Source: Deinococcus sp. AJ005 (GTDB taxonomy: Bacteria; Deinococcota; Deinococci; Deinococcales; Deinococcaceae). From it: a stretch of 64,000 nt of DNA. Below are positions 34,927 through 44,392 of the stretch, one piece after another. The DNA is taken from positions 825,001 to 889,000 of the forward strand of contig NZ_CP044990.1 in NCBI RefSeq assembly GCF_009017495.1, read 5' to 3'. The notes below the pieces were generated by a model. That model was not told the origin of the DNA, did no database searches, and saw nothing but the letters and a program-made list of their open reading frames with translations. Positions within the stretch are counted from its first letter, which is position 1. Every line of letters starts with the position of its first letter. The position numbers were made by a program, and so were the translations under genes.

Positions 34927-36444
34927 TCAGCTCACCCCGTACAGCTCCCCATACTTGCCCCGCAGATATTTCAGATACGGCTCCACGGTCATGGCCTGCC
35001 CGGTGGCCCGCTCCACCAGTTCGGCGGGTTTGTACAGTCCGCCCGGCGCGTAGACGTTTTCCTTGAGCCAGCCGTGCAGGCGGCTGAAATCGGCGCGGGC
35101 GATGTCGCCTTCCAGGCCCGGATTGGCATTCTCGGCGGCGGCGTAGAATTGCGCGCTCAAGACATTGCCCAGCGTGTAGCCCTGAAAGGCCCCACCAATG
35201 CTGCCGAAATACCAGTGAACATCCTGCAAGGCGCCGTCCACGTCGCTGGGGGCGCGCAGGCCCAGATTCTGCTCGTAGGCGGCGTGCCAGGCGTCGTTCA
35301 GGTCACGCACGGCCAGCCCACCGCCCAGAAGCTGGCGCTCCAACTCGTAGCGGGTGATCACATGCAGGTTGTAGGTCAGCTCATCGGCGTCGGTGCGGAT
35401 AAGAGAACGGGCCACGGTGTTGACGGCGCGGTGCATCTCGTCCTCGGACACGCCCGCGAGCTGATCGGGAAAGGCGTCGCGGAATTTGCCGAAGTAGGCG
35501 GCCCAGAAGGCGCGGCTGCGGCCCACCTGGTTTTCCCACAGCCGCGACTGACTCTCATGCACCCCAGAGCTGACGCCGCCGCCGAGGGGGGTATCCAGGT
35601 ATTCCTCACTCACGCCCTGCTCGTACAGCGCATGTCCGGCTTCGTGCAAGGTGGAATACAGCGCCTCTGTGGGGTCATTTTCCTTGACGCGGGTGGTGAT
35701 CCGCACGTCCTGGCCGCCCAGCCGGGTCATGAAAGGGTGGTGGGTCAGGTCCTGGCGACCCCGCTCGAAATCGTAGCCGTAGTCGCGGATCACCGACTCG
35801 CCAAATTTAAGTTGCGTGGTGCTGTCGTAATGGCGGCCCATGAAATCGGTGCGCGGAGTGCCGGCCCCGATGACCGCGTCGGCCAGCGGCACCAGCGCCT
35901 CGCGCAACTTGCTGAACACGTCGCCCACCTGCTGCGCCGTCATGCCCTCGTCGGACTGATCGATAAAGTAGTCCATCGGATCGCTGAATTCGGGAAAGTA
36001 GCTTGCCGCTTGCAGGCTGAAATCCCGCGACTTTTCCAGATACGGCACCATGCGCGCAAAGTCGTTGGCGGGGCGTGCCGTCGTCCAGGCGCTGTAGCTG
36101 TCGCCACCGTGCTGGCTCCAGGCGGCCACGAAGTCGGCGGGAAAGCGGGTGGCTTCCTCGAAGTTCTTGCGGGCCAGTGCCACCATGCGCGTCTGCGCGG
36201 GCGAGAGGTCCGTGCGGCCCTGCGCGTTGTCCAGCAACTTGCCATACCCGGCGTCGGTGGCGCGGGCGTGGGCCATGCGCGAGAGCAGCGACTGCTGGCG
36301 CGAACGGCCCGCCGACGCCCCGGCGGGCAGATAGGTACTCTGGTCCCAGCCCAGCAGCGAACCGATGCCGCCCAGATCACTCAGTTCCTGCCAGCGGGTC
36401 TTGAGGTCTTCCCACTGGGTATCGTTGGCTGAATTGGAAGTCAT
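34927..36444 (-). CDS. carboxypeptidase M32 (Taq type)
   Basis: 505 residues, standard for M32 metallocarboxypeptidases. Zinc site HEAGHALYEQG (HExxH) and third ligand Glu in GVHESQSRLWENQVGRS are intact, as are the family motifs DVRITTRVKEND and IRTDADELTYNLHVITRYELE. Removes C-terminal residues in the cytoplasm. TACGCT (36451-36456) is 6 nt before ATG 36444. Confidence 0.93.
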   Translation of the reverse strand: MTSNSANDTQWEDLKTRWQELSDLGGIGSLLGWDQSTYLPAGASAGRSRQQSLLSRMAHARATDAGYGKLLDNAQGRTDLSPAQTRMVALARKNFEEATRFPADFVAAWSQHGGDSYSAWTTARPANDFARMVPYLEKSRDFSLQAASYFPEFSDPMDYFIDQSDEGMTAQQVGDVFSKLREALVPLADAVIGAGTPRTDFMGRHYDSTTQLKFGESVIRDYGYDFERGRQDLTHHPFMTRLGGQDVRITTRVKENDPTEALYSTLHEAGHALYEQGVSEEYLDTPLGGGVSSGVHESQSRLWENQVGRSRAFWAAYFGKFRDAFPDQLAGVSEDEMHRAVNTVARSLIRTDADELTYNLHVITRYELERQLLGGGLAVRDLNDAWHAAYEQNLGLRAPSDVDGALQDVHWYFGSIGGAFQGYTLGNVLSAQFYAAAENANPGLEGDIARADFSRLHGWLKENVYAPGGLYKPAELVERATGQAMTVEPYLKYLRGKYGELYGVS

Positions 36445-36569
36445 GGCGAGAGCGTAGCGCAGGGAGAAAGGGCCAATACCGAAAAAGCCGTCAGACCGCA
36501 GGCTAGGCCGATTGGCTTAGCCCACAGTCTTCATATTCCGCCTCTGCCCAGTGTGAGACACTTCTTCCC

Positions 36570-38402
36570 ATGTCACAACGCATCTCTCTGGAAGCCCTGG
36601 CGGCCCTGCCCACGGTGGCGGCGCTGAACGTCTCTCACGGTGGCGATCAGGTGGCCTTTTACGCCGACTGGACCGGGCGTTTCGAGCTGTACACACTGAA
36701 TCTGGAGACCCGCCAGCGCCGTCAGATCACGGACGGGCAGGCCCCCAAAGCCATCCGGGCGGGCTTCGTGTGGGCGGCGGACGACTCGCGCATCTTCCTC
36801 AGCCGCGATCACAACGGCGACGAGCGGCAGGCGCTGTTTGGTCTGAATCTGGAGTCGGGCGCGGTCAGCGCTTTGCAGCACGAAGCTCAGAGCATGGATT
36901 ACACCGTGGACGCGCACCCGGACGGCGGGCGGCTACTGGTCAACAGCACGCGCGGCGGGCAGATGAACGTGCATGTCTATGACCTGTCGAAAGAGGGCGA
37001 GGACGCCTGGACCGCGCTGACCGCATTGCCCAACTCCACCCAGGCCGCCGCCTGGAGTCCCGACGGCACACGGCTGACGTTGACCACCAACGAGAGCGCA
37101 GATCTCCGCAACACCGACGGCTACGTGCTGAATGCCGATGGCTCCGGCCTGAAGCGCGTCCTGCGCGTCCGTGAGGGCAGCCAGGACAGCGTGGGCGAGT
37201 GGCACCCGGACGGAAAGCGTGTGACCGCCAGCAGCGACGCGGACGGAAACAGGCGGGTAGGTCTGCTGAACGTGGACTCGGGCGAGGTGCAGTGGCTCAC
37301 TCCCGCCGATGAGCGGATCGAGGAGTCTCCCGGCAGCTTTTCGCCGGACGGGCGCTGGCTGAGCGTGATCCGCAACGTGGACAGCACCCTGACCCCCGTG
37401 CTGTACGACACGGCGACGGGCGAGGCGCGTGAGCTGAAGCTGCCGCCGGGGCTGGCCGTGGGAACCGAATTCGCGCGCGGCGGCAGCCACCTGCTGTTCA
37501 GTTACGTGACCGCCACCACCCGCCCACAGGTCTTGCTCTACAACCTCGCGGACGACACCACCGAAGTGCTGCTGGACGCCGACTACGGCGATGTGGATCC
37601 TGCCGACTTCGTGCCGGGCGAGTATGTCCACTACCCCACGGCGGACGGACTGCAAGTGCCCGCCATCCTCTACAAGCCGCGTGAGCTGGAGGACGGCAAA
37701 ACCTACCCGGTCCTGATCCACGCGCACGGCGGCCCCACGGCGCAGTTCTTCCGGGGCTTCGACGCGCAGGCGCAGTTTCTGGCGGACCGGGGCTATCTGG
37801 TGCTGTGTCCCAACGTGCGCGGCAGCACCGGCTATGGCGTGACGTGGCGCGACGCCAACCTGCTGGACTGGGGTGGGCGCGATCTGGCCGATATCGCCGC
37901 TGGGGCGGAATACCTCAAATCGTTGCCGGAGGTGGATGGCGCACGCCTGGGCATCTTTGGGGGCAGCTACGGCGGGTACATGAGTTACATGGCGGTGGTC
38001 AAGCAACCCGATCTGTTCAAGGTGGGCGTGCCCATCGTGGGCATCACCGATCTGCATCAGTTGTACGAGGACAACAGCCGCGTGATGCCGCAACTGGGCT
38101 ACTACTTCCGCACCATGATGGGCGATCCGGTGGAGAACGCCGCGCTGTGGCGGGACCGCAGCGCCATCACACACGCCGCCGATCTGAAGGCGCACCTGTT
38201 CATGATGCACGGCACCAATGATCCGCGCTGCCCGATCAACCAGGCCCGTGGTTTCCGCGACGCGCTGCTGGCCAGCGGGCGCGAGGAAGGCCGGGACTTT
38301 GAATACGTCGAGTTTGGTGACGAGGGTCACGGCGCGGGCGACATTGCCGGAAAGACCCGCAGTTACCGCCTGATGGCCGATTACCTGGAACGGCGGCTGT
38401 AG
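36570..38402 (+). CDS. S9 family peptidase (prolyl oligopeptidase/acylaminoacyl peptidase type)
   Basis: 610 residues. A beta-propeller of about 370 residues with TolB-like repeats (AAWSPDGTRLTLTTN, GSFSPDGRWLSVIRN) is followed by an alpha/beta-hydrolase domain. Catalytic Ser in FGGSYGGYMSYM, Asp in HGTNDPRCPINQA and His in GDEGHGAGD form the triad. No signal peptide, so likely cytoplasmic peptide turnover. Confidence 0.92.
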   Translation: MSQRISLEALAALPTVAALNVSHGGDQVAFYADWTGRFELYTLNLETRQRRQITDGQAPKAIRAGFVWAADDSRIFLSRDHNGDERQALFGLNLESGAVSALQHEAQSMDYTVDAHPDGGRLLVNSTRGGQMNVHVYDLSKEGEDAWTALTALPNSTQAAAWSPDGTRLTLTTNESADLRNTDGYVLNADGSGLKRVLRVREGSQDSVGEWHPDGKRVTASSDADGNRRVGLLNVDSGEVQWLTPADERIEESPGSFSPDGRWLSVIRNVDSTLTPVLYDTATGEARELKLPPGLAVGTEFARGGSHLLFSYVTATTRPQVLLYNLADDTTEVLLDADYGDVDPADFVPGEYVHYPTADGLQVPAILYKPRELEDGKTYPVLIHAHGGPTAQFFRGFDAQAQFLADRGYLVLCPNVRGSTGYGVTWRDANLLDWGGRDLADIAAGAEYLKSLPEVDGARLGIFGGSYGGYMSYMAVVKQPDLFKVGVPIVGITDLHQLYEDNSRVMPQLGYYFRTMMGDPVENAALWRDRSAITHAADLKAHLFMMHGTNDPRCPINQARGFRDALLASGREEGRDFEYVEFGDEGHGAGDIAGKTRSYRLMADYLERRL

Positions 38403-38557
38403 CACAGCGGAGCAGCCCTGGTAGCCAGAACCCTGTCCAGTCCTCTGCAAAATCGCTCATCTAATCCTGCCGGGAAGCGCCTGTAGCGCGTGATACGATC
38501 AGTGCGTTTTGACTGGGGGAGACCCCGGGAGGACGGAGTGAAGCGGAGGGGTAGAGC

Positions 38558-39598
38558 GTGAGGCTGTCAGAAGACATTGGAATCGATCTGGGAACGGCGA
38601 CGTTTCTGATCTACACGAAAAGCCGGGGCCTGGTGTTGCAGGAACCCAGCGTGATCGCCATGACCCGCGACAGCAAGCAGGTCCGTGCGGTGGGCGAGGA
38701 AGCGTACCGCATGATCGGGCGTACCCCTGGCGGCATCGTGGCGGTGCGGCCCATCAAGGACGGCGTGATCGCCGACGAGGGCCTGACCGAGAAGATGATC
38801 ACCATGTTCCTGGCGAAAGTGCAGGGCAACGCCGGGCGGCTGTTCGGCTTCAAGCCGCAGATGATGGTGGGCGTGCCCAGCAGCGTCAGCGATGTTGAAC
38901 GCCGGGCGGTGCTGCGGGCGGCCCTGAACGCCGGTGCCAAGCGCGCCTTTTTGATCGAGGAACCGCTGGCGGCGGCCATCGGCGCGGGCCTCAAGATCAC
39001 CGAACCGCTGGGTAGCTTGGTGGTGGACATCGGCGGCGGCAGCAGCGACGTGGCCGTGATCTCGCTGGGCGGCATCGTGGTCAGCGAGTCCATGCGTGTG
39101 GCGGGCAACGAGTTTGACGAGAGCATTATCCGCTACGTGCGCCGCAAGGAAAACGTCTTGATCGGTGAGCGCACTGCCGAGGAAATCAAGGTCAAGGTGG
39201 GCGCGGCCATGCTGCTCAACGACGCCGAGAATCTGGTGGCCGAGGTGCGTGGGCGGGATCTGATCAACGGGTTGCCCCGCACCATTAGTCTGGACAGCCG
39301 CGACGTGGTGGAGGCTCTGGCCGAACCCGTGACCCGCATCGTGGAGGGCGTCAAGCGCGTGCTGGAGATCACCCCGCCCGAACTGGTCAGCGACATCATC
39401 GACCGGGGCATCGTGATGACGGGCGGCGGCAGCCTGCTGCGCAACTTCGACGAACTGCTGCGCCAGACCACCGGCATTCCCGTTTCCGTGGCCGAGAACG
39501 CCGTGGAAGCTGTGGCTGTCGGCACCGGCATGGCGCTGGATATGCTCTCGGTGCTGGGTGACAGTCTGGTCTCCAGCGACTACTACCTGCGCCGCTAA
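38558..39598 (+). CDS. mreB: rod shape-determining protein MreB
   Basis: 346 residues, actin-like ATPase. Phosphate 1 motif GIDLGTATFLIY, connect/phosphate 2 VVDIGGGSSDVAVISLGG, and adenosine motif VMTGGGSLLRNFDELL are intact; IEEPLAAAIGAGL is typical. It organises lateral wall synthesis. The start is GTG 38558 with GGAGGGG upstream. No mreC or mreD follows; fabZ is next at 77 bp. Confidence 0.93.
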   Translation: MRLSEDIGIDLGTATFLIYTKSRGLVLQEPSVIAMTRDSKQVRAVGEEAYRMIGRTPGGIVAVRPIKDGVIADEGLTEKMITMFLAKVQGNAGRLFGFKPQMMVGVPSSVSDVERRAVLRAALNAGAKRAFLIEEPLAAAIGAGLKITEPLGSLVVDIGGGSSDVAVISLGGIVVSESMRVAGNEFDESIIRYVRRKENVLIGERTAEEIKVKVGAAMLLNDAENLVAEVRGRDLINGLPRTISLDSRDVVEALAEPVTRIVEGVKRVLEITPPELVSDIIDRGIVMTGGGSLLRNFDELLRQTTGIPVSVAENAVEAVAVGTGMALDMLSVLGDSLVSSDYYLRR

Positions 39599-39675
39599 GT
39601 AGAACGGTAAGACTTGCGGAAAGAGAATTCAGAGTCTTTTTCCGCCTACCATCTGCCTCCCCCAAGGAGTTCCCC

Positions 39676-40104
39676 ATGCAACCCATAATGATTCAGGAGG
39701 TCATGAAGACCCTCCCACACCGCTTTCCCTTCCTGCTGGTGGACCGCGTGCTGAGCGTCGAAAATGGTGAGGTCCACGCCATCAAGAACGTGAGCGTCAA
39801 CGAGCCGTTCTTCACGGGGCACTTTCCCACTGAACCGGTGATGCCCGGCGTGCTGATCATCGAGGCGCTGGCGCAGGCCAGTTTCTTCTGCATGCACGAG
39901 GCTCTGGAACCCGGCACCATCGGCTATCTGGCGGGCATCGACGGCGCACGCTTCAAGCGCAAGGTCATTCCCGGCGATACCCTGCACCTGTACGCCAAGC
40001 TGGAATTCATGCGCCGGGGCCTGGGCAAGACCACCTGCCGCGCGGAAGTGGACGGACAGGTGGCGGCAGAGGCCACGATCCTGTTCGCGGTGGGCAAGGG
40101 GTGA
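39676..40104 (+). CDS. fabZ: 3-hydroxyacyl-ACP dehydratase FabZ
   Basis: 142 residues, hot-dog fold. Catalytic His in [15 protein letters not shown] and Glu in [10 protein letters not shown] are intact, with N-terminal [19 protein letters not shown] precedes ATG. Separate from the main fab cluster and placed among envelope genes. Confidence 0.95.
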   Translation: MQPIMIQEVMKTLPHRFPFLLVDRVLSVENGEVHAIKNVSVNEPFFTGHFPTEPVMPGVLIIEALAQASFFCMHEALEPGTIGYLAGIDGARFKRKVIPGDTLHLYAKLEFMRRGLGKTTCRAEVDGQVAAEATILFAVGKG

Positions 40105-40195
40105 CCCGCAGGCAGGATGCGGCGCGTGGGACGCACAATAAGTTGATGAATGTGTCCGGCATTCTGTGTCCTGTGTCGTCTGCCTGGAGTGCCCA

Positions 40196-41341
40196 TTGAC
40201 CCGCCTGACCCGCGCCGTCACCGCCGAGCTGATTCCGCCGCTGTTGGCCGGCACACTGTTGTTCACGGCGGTCCTGAGCTTCGGGTATTTCTTCATCTCC
40301 AGTCAGTGGCTGACGGGCGTTCCTGTGGGATTGATCGGACAGTGGATCGGCCTGCAAGTGCCGGACACGCTGGTCAAGGTTTTCCCGATGGGCGTGGTGC
40401 TGATGACCGTGGTGGCCTTTGGGCGCATGAGTACCGAGCGCGAGCTGGTGGCGGTGCAATCGGGGGGCATCAGCCTGGGGCGGGTGGCGCGGCCTGCCTG
40501 GGTGGTGGCCGCGCTGGTCACGGCGCTGGCCGTGTGGCTGAGCCTGTGGGTGGCCCCGCGAGCCAACGTGGAGACGCGTGGCCTGTACTGGGACGCCCTG
40601 ACTGGAGCGGGCCTGTCGCAACTGGTGGGCAAGACGGTGGATCTGGGCGCGGGCCTGACCCTGTCGTTGGCCGGGTACGACACTGCCTCCCGCGAGCTGA
40701 GGGGCGTGCGGGTAGAGAAGTGGCTGCCAGACGGCCAGCGCCGCGCCACGCTGATCTTTGCCGATGTGGGGACGTTCGAGAACAACGTTCTCTCGCTACG
40801 CGGTTACAGCGTCTACACCGTGGATTATGCGGCGGCGGCGCAACTTTCCGCTGTGCCGGAAAATGATCCGGCAGCCTTCCGCGCGGCGGTACAGAACGTG
40901 TTTCCCAGCGTGGTGATCCCCGAAAAAACCAGCGATACGCTGAATGTGGATACCGGACTGTCGCGCAAGCAGACCCTGGCCACCTATGCCGACGCCATCG
41001 GGGCAGACGCGCAGGGGTGGCCGGAACTGATCACCTCATTGACGGCCCCCGGCATGAAGCCCGCCGAACGGCAGGCGGCGCGGTTGAACCTGAACCGCAA
41101 GCTGGCGCTGCCCTTCGGGAATCTGGTGCTGGCGTTGGCCGCCCTGCCCTTTGCCCTGCGCTTCGGGCGCACGCTGGGGGTCAGCCTGGGGATTGCCCTG
41201 CTGATCGCGGTGGCCTATTACCTGTTGTTTTTCGTTGGCCTGACCGTGGCGGCGGCCATGCCTGCCCTGCCGGAACTGGGCGCTTGGCTGGCAAATATCG
41301 TCTTTGCCGGGGCCGGTCTGTGGCTTCTGAGGCGAACGTGA
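40196..41341 (+). CDS. LptF/LptG (YjgP/YjgQ) family permease
   Basis: 381 residues with membrane segments at both ends and a large extracytoplasmic beta domain (about 100-270), the layout of LptF/LptG lipid-export permeases. MGVVLMTVVAFGRMSTERELVAVQSGGIS is the conserved region of the first helices. Start is TTG 40196 with GGAG upstream. In LPS bacteria these proteins extract LPS with the ATPase LptB; classical LPS is not known in Deinococcus, so another envelope lipid is likely. Stop overlaps the next gene (GTGA). Confidence 0.75.
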   Translation: MTRLTRAVTAELIPPLLAGTLLFTAVLSFGYFFISSQWLTGVPVGLIGQWIGLQVPDTLVKVFPMGVVLMTVVAFGRMSTERELVAVQSGGISLGRVARPAWVVAALVTALAVWLSLWVAPRANVETRGLYWDALTGAGLSQLVGKTVDLGAGLTLSLAGYDTASRELRGVRVEKWLPDGQRRATLIFADVGTFENNVLSLRGYSVYTVDYAAAAQLSAVPENDPAAFRAAVQNVFPSVVIPEKTSDTLNVDTGLSRKQTLATYADAIGADAQGWPELITSLTAPGMKPAERQAARLNLNRKLALPFGNLVLALAALPFALRFGRTLGVSLGIALLIAVAYYLLFFVGLTVAAAMPALPELGAWLANIVFAGAGLWLLRRT

Positions 41342-42474
41342 CCGACAAGAACGTGACAGACAGGGGAGAGCTGCGTGCGCTGATTCTGTCGGCCTCCTTT
41401 GGCAGCGGACATCTTCAGGCCAACGACGCGCTGGATCAGGCGCTGCGGGCGGCAGGCGTGAACCTGAGTGCCCGCCACGCCGACTTTCTGGCCTACCTGA
41501 ATCCCTTCGAGCGTGCCGTGACCGCCGGAACCTATGACCTGTGGCTGCGTCATGCCCCCGCCATGTACAAGGCGTTCTACGACTGGACCGACTCCGAGAC
41601 CGAGCCGAAGGCGTTGACCGGAACCTTCGGCTGGCTGGGTCTGCGCGGCATGACCCGTGACGTGCAGGAGGTGGCCCCCGAAGTCGTCGTCGGCTCGTAT
41701 CCCACCACTGTGGCGCTGTCCAACACCGCCCGAAAGCGCCTGGGCGTGGACTTTCTGAATGCCCTGATCGTCACCGATTACCGCGTTCACCACCACTGGG
41801 CGCGACCCGAGGCCGAATTGCTGCTGGTGGCCACCGAGGAAGCCCGCGAGCAGATGGCCCGCTGGAAGATTCCGGCAGGCAGCGTGGAGGTCACGGGCAT
41901 TCCGATTGCCGCCGAATACCGCACACTGATCGGGGCCGATAAGACTGCATTACGACTCAAACATGGTCTGGACCCTGCCCTGCCCCTGATCCTGATTTCT
42001 GGCGGTGGCACTGGAACTTACCGCGCCCTGAAACCTGTGTTGAACGAGCTATCTGGGCTGGGGCGGCGCGTGCAGGTGCTGGTGCTGGCCGGGGCCAGGG
42101 GCCGGGGCGTGCAGCGGGTGGGCGGGGCCACGGTACATCAACTGGGCCATACCGACGATTTCCCTGAACTGCTGGCCGCCTCCGATCTGGTGGTGGGCAA
42201 GGCGGGCGGCCTGACGGTGGCCGAGTCCACCACGCTGGGTATTCCCCAGGTGATTCACGAGCCGATTCCCGGACAGGAGGAACACAACGCCGACTATCTG
42301 GAACGCCACGGCGCAGCCCTGTGGGCGCGGAAACTGCATGAGGTGCGCCCCGCCGTCCTGCGCGCCCTGGACGGCGACGAGAACGCCCGCATGGGCCACT
42401 GCGCCCGCATGATCAGCGTGCCGGACGCGGCGGACCGGGTGGCGGCGGCGCTGTTGAAGAGACTGGGACGGTGA
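41338..42474 (+). CDS. MurG-like glycosyltransferase of the diacylglycerol glucosyl/galactosyltransferase (UgtP/MGDG synthase) family
   Basis: 378 residues, GT-B fold. The N-terminal acceptor domain opens LILSASFGSGHLQANDAL, as in MGDG synthases, and contains VTDYRVHHHWARPEAELL; the C-terminal donor domain has LILISGGGTG and LVVGKAGGLTVAEST with IPGQEEHNADYL. It probably adds a sugar from a UDP-sugar to diacylglycerol or another membrane lipid. Starts at GTG 41338 overlapping the permease stop and shares GTGA with the deacetylase. Confidence 0.82.
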   Translation: MTDKNVTDRGELRALILSASFGSGHLQANDALDQALRAAGVNLSARHADFLAYLNPFERAVTAGTYDLWLRHAPAMYKAFYDWTDSETEPKALTGTFGWLGLRGMTRDVQEVAPEVVVGSYPTTVALSNTARKRLGVDFLNALIVTDYRVHHHWARPEAELLLVATEEAREQMARWKIPAGSVEVTGIPIAAEYRTLIGADKTALRLKHGLDPALPLILISGGGTGTYRALKPVLNELSGLGRRVQVLVLAGARGRGVQRVGGATVHQLGHTDDFPELLAASDLVVGKAGGLTVAESTTLGIPQVIHEPIPGQEEHNADYLERHGAALWARKLHEVRPAVLRALDGDENARMGHCARMISVPDAADRVAAALLKRLGR

Positions 42475-43685
42475 ACAGAGGTGTGAACTCCTTTCCCCTC
42501 GCCGCCCTGACTGCCTACCTGATTCTTCCCGCTCTGGCCGTGCAATTCGCCAATATCGGCCTGCTGCGCGAGGGCAGCCGCAGAAAGCGTGAACTGGCGC
42601 TGACCTTCGATGACGGGCCGGACCCACTGACCACGCCTGCCGTGCTGGACGCCTTGCGAGATGTTGGGGCGCGGGCCACCTTCTTCGTCATTGCGGGCCG
42701 GGCCGAGTCGCATCCCCAACTGATCGCCCGCATGCTAGCCGAGGGACATGAAGTGGCTGCCCACGCCGAGAAACATGTCCATGCCTGGATTCGCACGCCC
42801 TGGGGTGGATTTCTGGATGTGGTGCGGGCGGTGCGGCGGGTGGCAAAAGTAGCAGGTCAGCCTGTTCAATACCACCGTCCCCCCCACGGCGCGTACACCC
42901 TGGCCACTGTGCTGGGTCAGCGTGCGGCGGGCGTGCGCGGCGTCCACTGGAGTGTGGAAGGCCAGGACTGGCAGCCCAACTTGACGCCGGAACAGGTGCG
43001 GGAGCGGTTGCTCCTTCGTGCTGGCCCCGGCTCTATCGTCGTCCTGCACGACGCCGGGCCAGGGGCGGTGAACACGGTGCCGATGCTGCCGGGCCTGTTG
43101 CGGGAGTGGAAGGCACGCGGCTATACCTTCAAAACTGTCTCTGGGTTGGAGGGGGGGACGCCCGTCGGTTCGGCGGCGCTACGGCGGCGGGCTTTTATCG
43201 CTGTGGACGGCGTGTTTGATCGGCTGGGCCGCATTCAGCCCACGGCGGGCCGGGCCGACAACCTCTTCCGCACGGGCGCTTCGGCCTTTCCGCTGGAAGG
43301 TATCAGGCTGGCCGACGGCACCCTGGTGCCGAAGGGTGCGCCGTGTGCGGAGTTTCATGTCAACAATCCCCTGATGGTGGACCTGGGGATCAACCGTCCT
43401 GCCATCCGGCAGGCGCAGCGGGATTATCTGCTGGTGGCCGACGATCTGCTGCACCGCCCGGACCTGCGGGACGCGCAGTACGTCTTCTGCCTGAGTGCCG
43501 TGTCGCCACTCATGGCCGTGATGGGCTTCGAGACGTATGACCTGCCTGCCGCCGACGCCCGCCGCCTGCAACTCTGGGCGCGTGTGATGCGCTGGGGCTT
43601 TGCGGGCGCACCGAAGGTGGCCGAGCCGAGGCTGAGCATCCTGAGCCGGGCAGCCTTCCTGGCGCAGTATGGGGACCGTGAATAG
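42471..43685 (+). CDS. polysaccharide deacetylase with C-terminal YkoP-like domain
   Basis: 404 residues. An N-terminal membrane anchor (about 8-28) is followed by a NodB deacetylase domain: LALTFDDGPDPLTT with catalytic and metal Asp, the metal-binding HAEKHVHAW, YHRPPHGAY and late VVLHDAG. From about 225 a second domain (VFDRLGRIQPTAG... CAEFHVNNPLMVDLGIN) looks like the YkoP-type domain, of unknown function, that accompanies lipid glycosyltransferases in some Bacillus. Third gene of an overlapping envelope operon. Confidence 0.78.
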   Translation: MNRGVNSFPLAALTAYLILPALAVQFANIGLLREGSRRKRELALTFDDGPDPLTTPAVLDALRDVGARATFFVIAGRAESHPQLIARMLAEGHEVAAHAEKHVHAWIRTPWGGFLDVVRAVRRVAKVAGQPVQYHRPPHGAYTLATVLGQRAAGVRGVHWSVEGQDWQPNLTPEQVRERLLLRAGPGSIVVLHDAGPGAVNTVPMLPGLLREWKARGYTFKTVSGLEGGTPVGSAALRRRAFIAVDGVFDRLGRIQPTAGRADNLFRTGASAFPLEGIRLADGTLVPKGAPCAEFHVNNPLMVDLGINRPAIRQAQRDYLLVADDLLHRPDLRDAQYVFCLSAVSPLMAVMGFETYDLPAADARRLQLWARVMRWGFAGAPKVAEPRLSILSRAAFLAQYGDRE

Positions 43686-43814
43686 CGCGGGGCACGCAGT
43701 TTCCTGGCGGTTGATGGTGCTCTCTGCCCAGGCCAAAGCTGTGGCTGCGCTGCTCTCCCTCGTTCGGTACTCGCCAGAATTTCTACAGCATCGGTTCCCG
43801 AAGCCAGCTCGCGG

Positions 43815-44327
43815 TTAACCCGGCGTCGCGGCCAGAGCCACATCCTCACGCCACAGAGACAGCGCGCTGACCGCCAGGATCACGGCCAGTGGGAGCGGCA
43901 CGTCGCCCAGGTCCATCCGAAAGTCCGTGCCGCTCGTGTACCCGCCGAAGCGCCCGCGCACCTCGCCCGCATAGTGGCGCAGATTAAGGTCCAGGCCATC
44001 GGTAAAGCGCCCGTAACGGCCCACCGCTGCGTCGTCTGTAAATTCCAGGCGGGCGTCTATGCCGCCCACGACGCCGCCCAGATGCAGGTGCAGTTCCCCG
44101 GCCAGAACCTCGGCGCGCAGGTCAAAGCCGCGTGTGAAGCTGCCCACCCGGCCCTCCAGTCCATCGGCGGCCAACGAAACCACGATGTCCTGCCCCGCCG
44201 TGAAGCTGCCGACGCGCCCGCTCACGCGCTGGCCGTCCCAGGTGGCGTGTAAGTCCAGGCCCTCGCTGATGTTGCCCAGGCGTCCGTGCAACGCTGTCTG
44301 TGGGGCTGTGGCCGGCATGACCGTCAT
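43815..44327 (-). CDS. protein with six 22-residue tandem repeats
   Basis: 170 residues. From His14 to about 145 the sequence is six consecutive units of exactly 22 residues with pattern G-R-h-G-x-[FIV]-[ST]-x-G-x-D-h (for example GRVGSFTAGQDI, GRVGSFTRGFDL, GRYGRFTDGLDL). This periodicity suggests a beta-solenoid or open beta-sheet. A final hydrophobic segment (PLPLAVILAVSALSLW) may anchor it in the membrane. No family recognised. TAACAT (44334-44339) is 6 nt before ATG 44327. Confidence 0.75.
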   Translation of the reverse strand: MTVMPATAPQTALHGRLGNISEGLDLHATWDGQRVSGRVGSFTAGQDIVVSLAADGLEGRVGSFTRGFDLRAEVLAGELHLHLGGVVGGIDARLEFTDDAAVGRYGRFTDGLDLNLRHYAGEVRGRFGGYTSGTDFRMDLGDVPLPLAVILAVSALSLWREDVALAATPG

Positions 44328-44392
44328 GGCTGGATGTTAAACTCGGCGGTCTCTCAAAAGCCTGACGGCTGACGGCGGGTATGCTTCCCGGC

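Noticed and set aside
40196..41341. Evidence for classical LPS export
   Set aside because: Only a family-level match; no lipid A or other Lpt genes are seen in the window.
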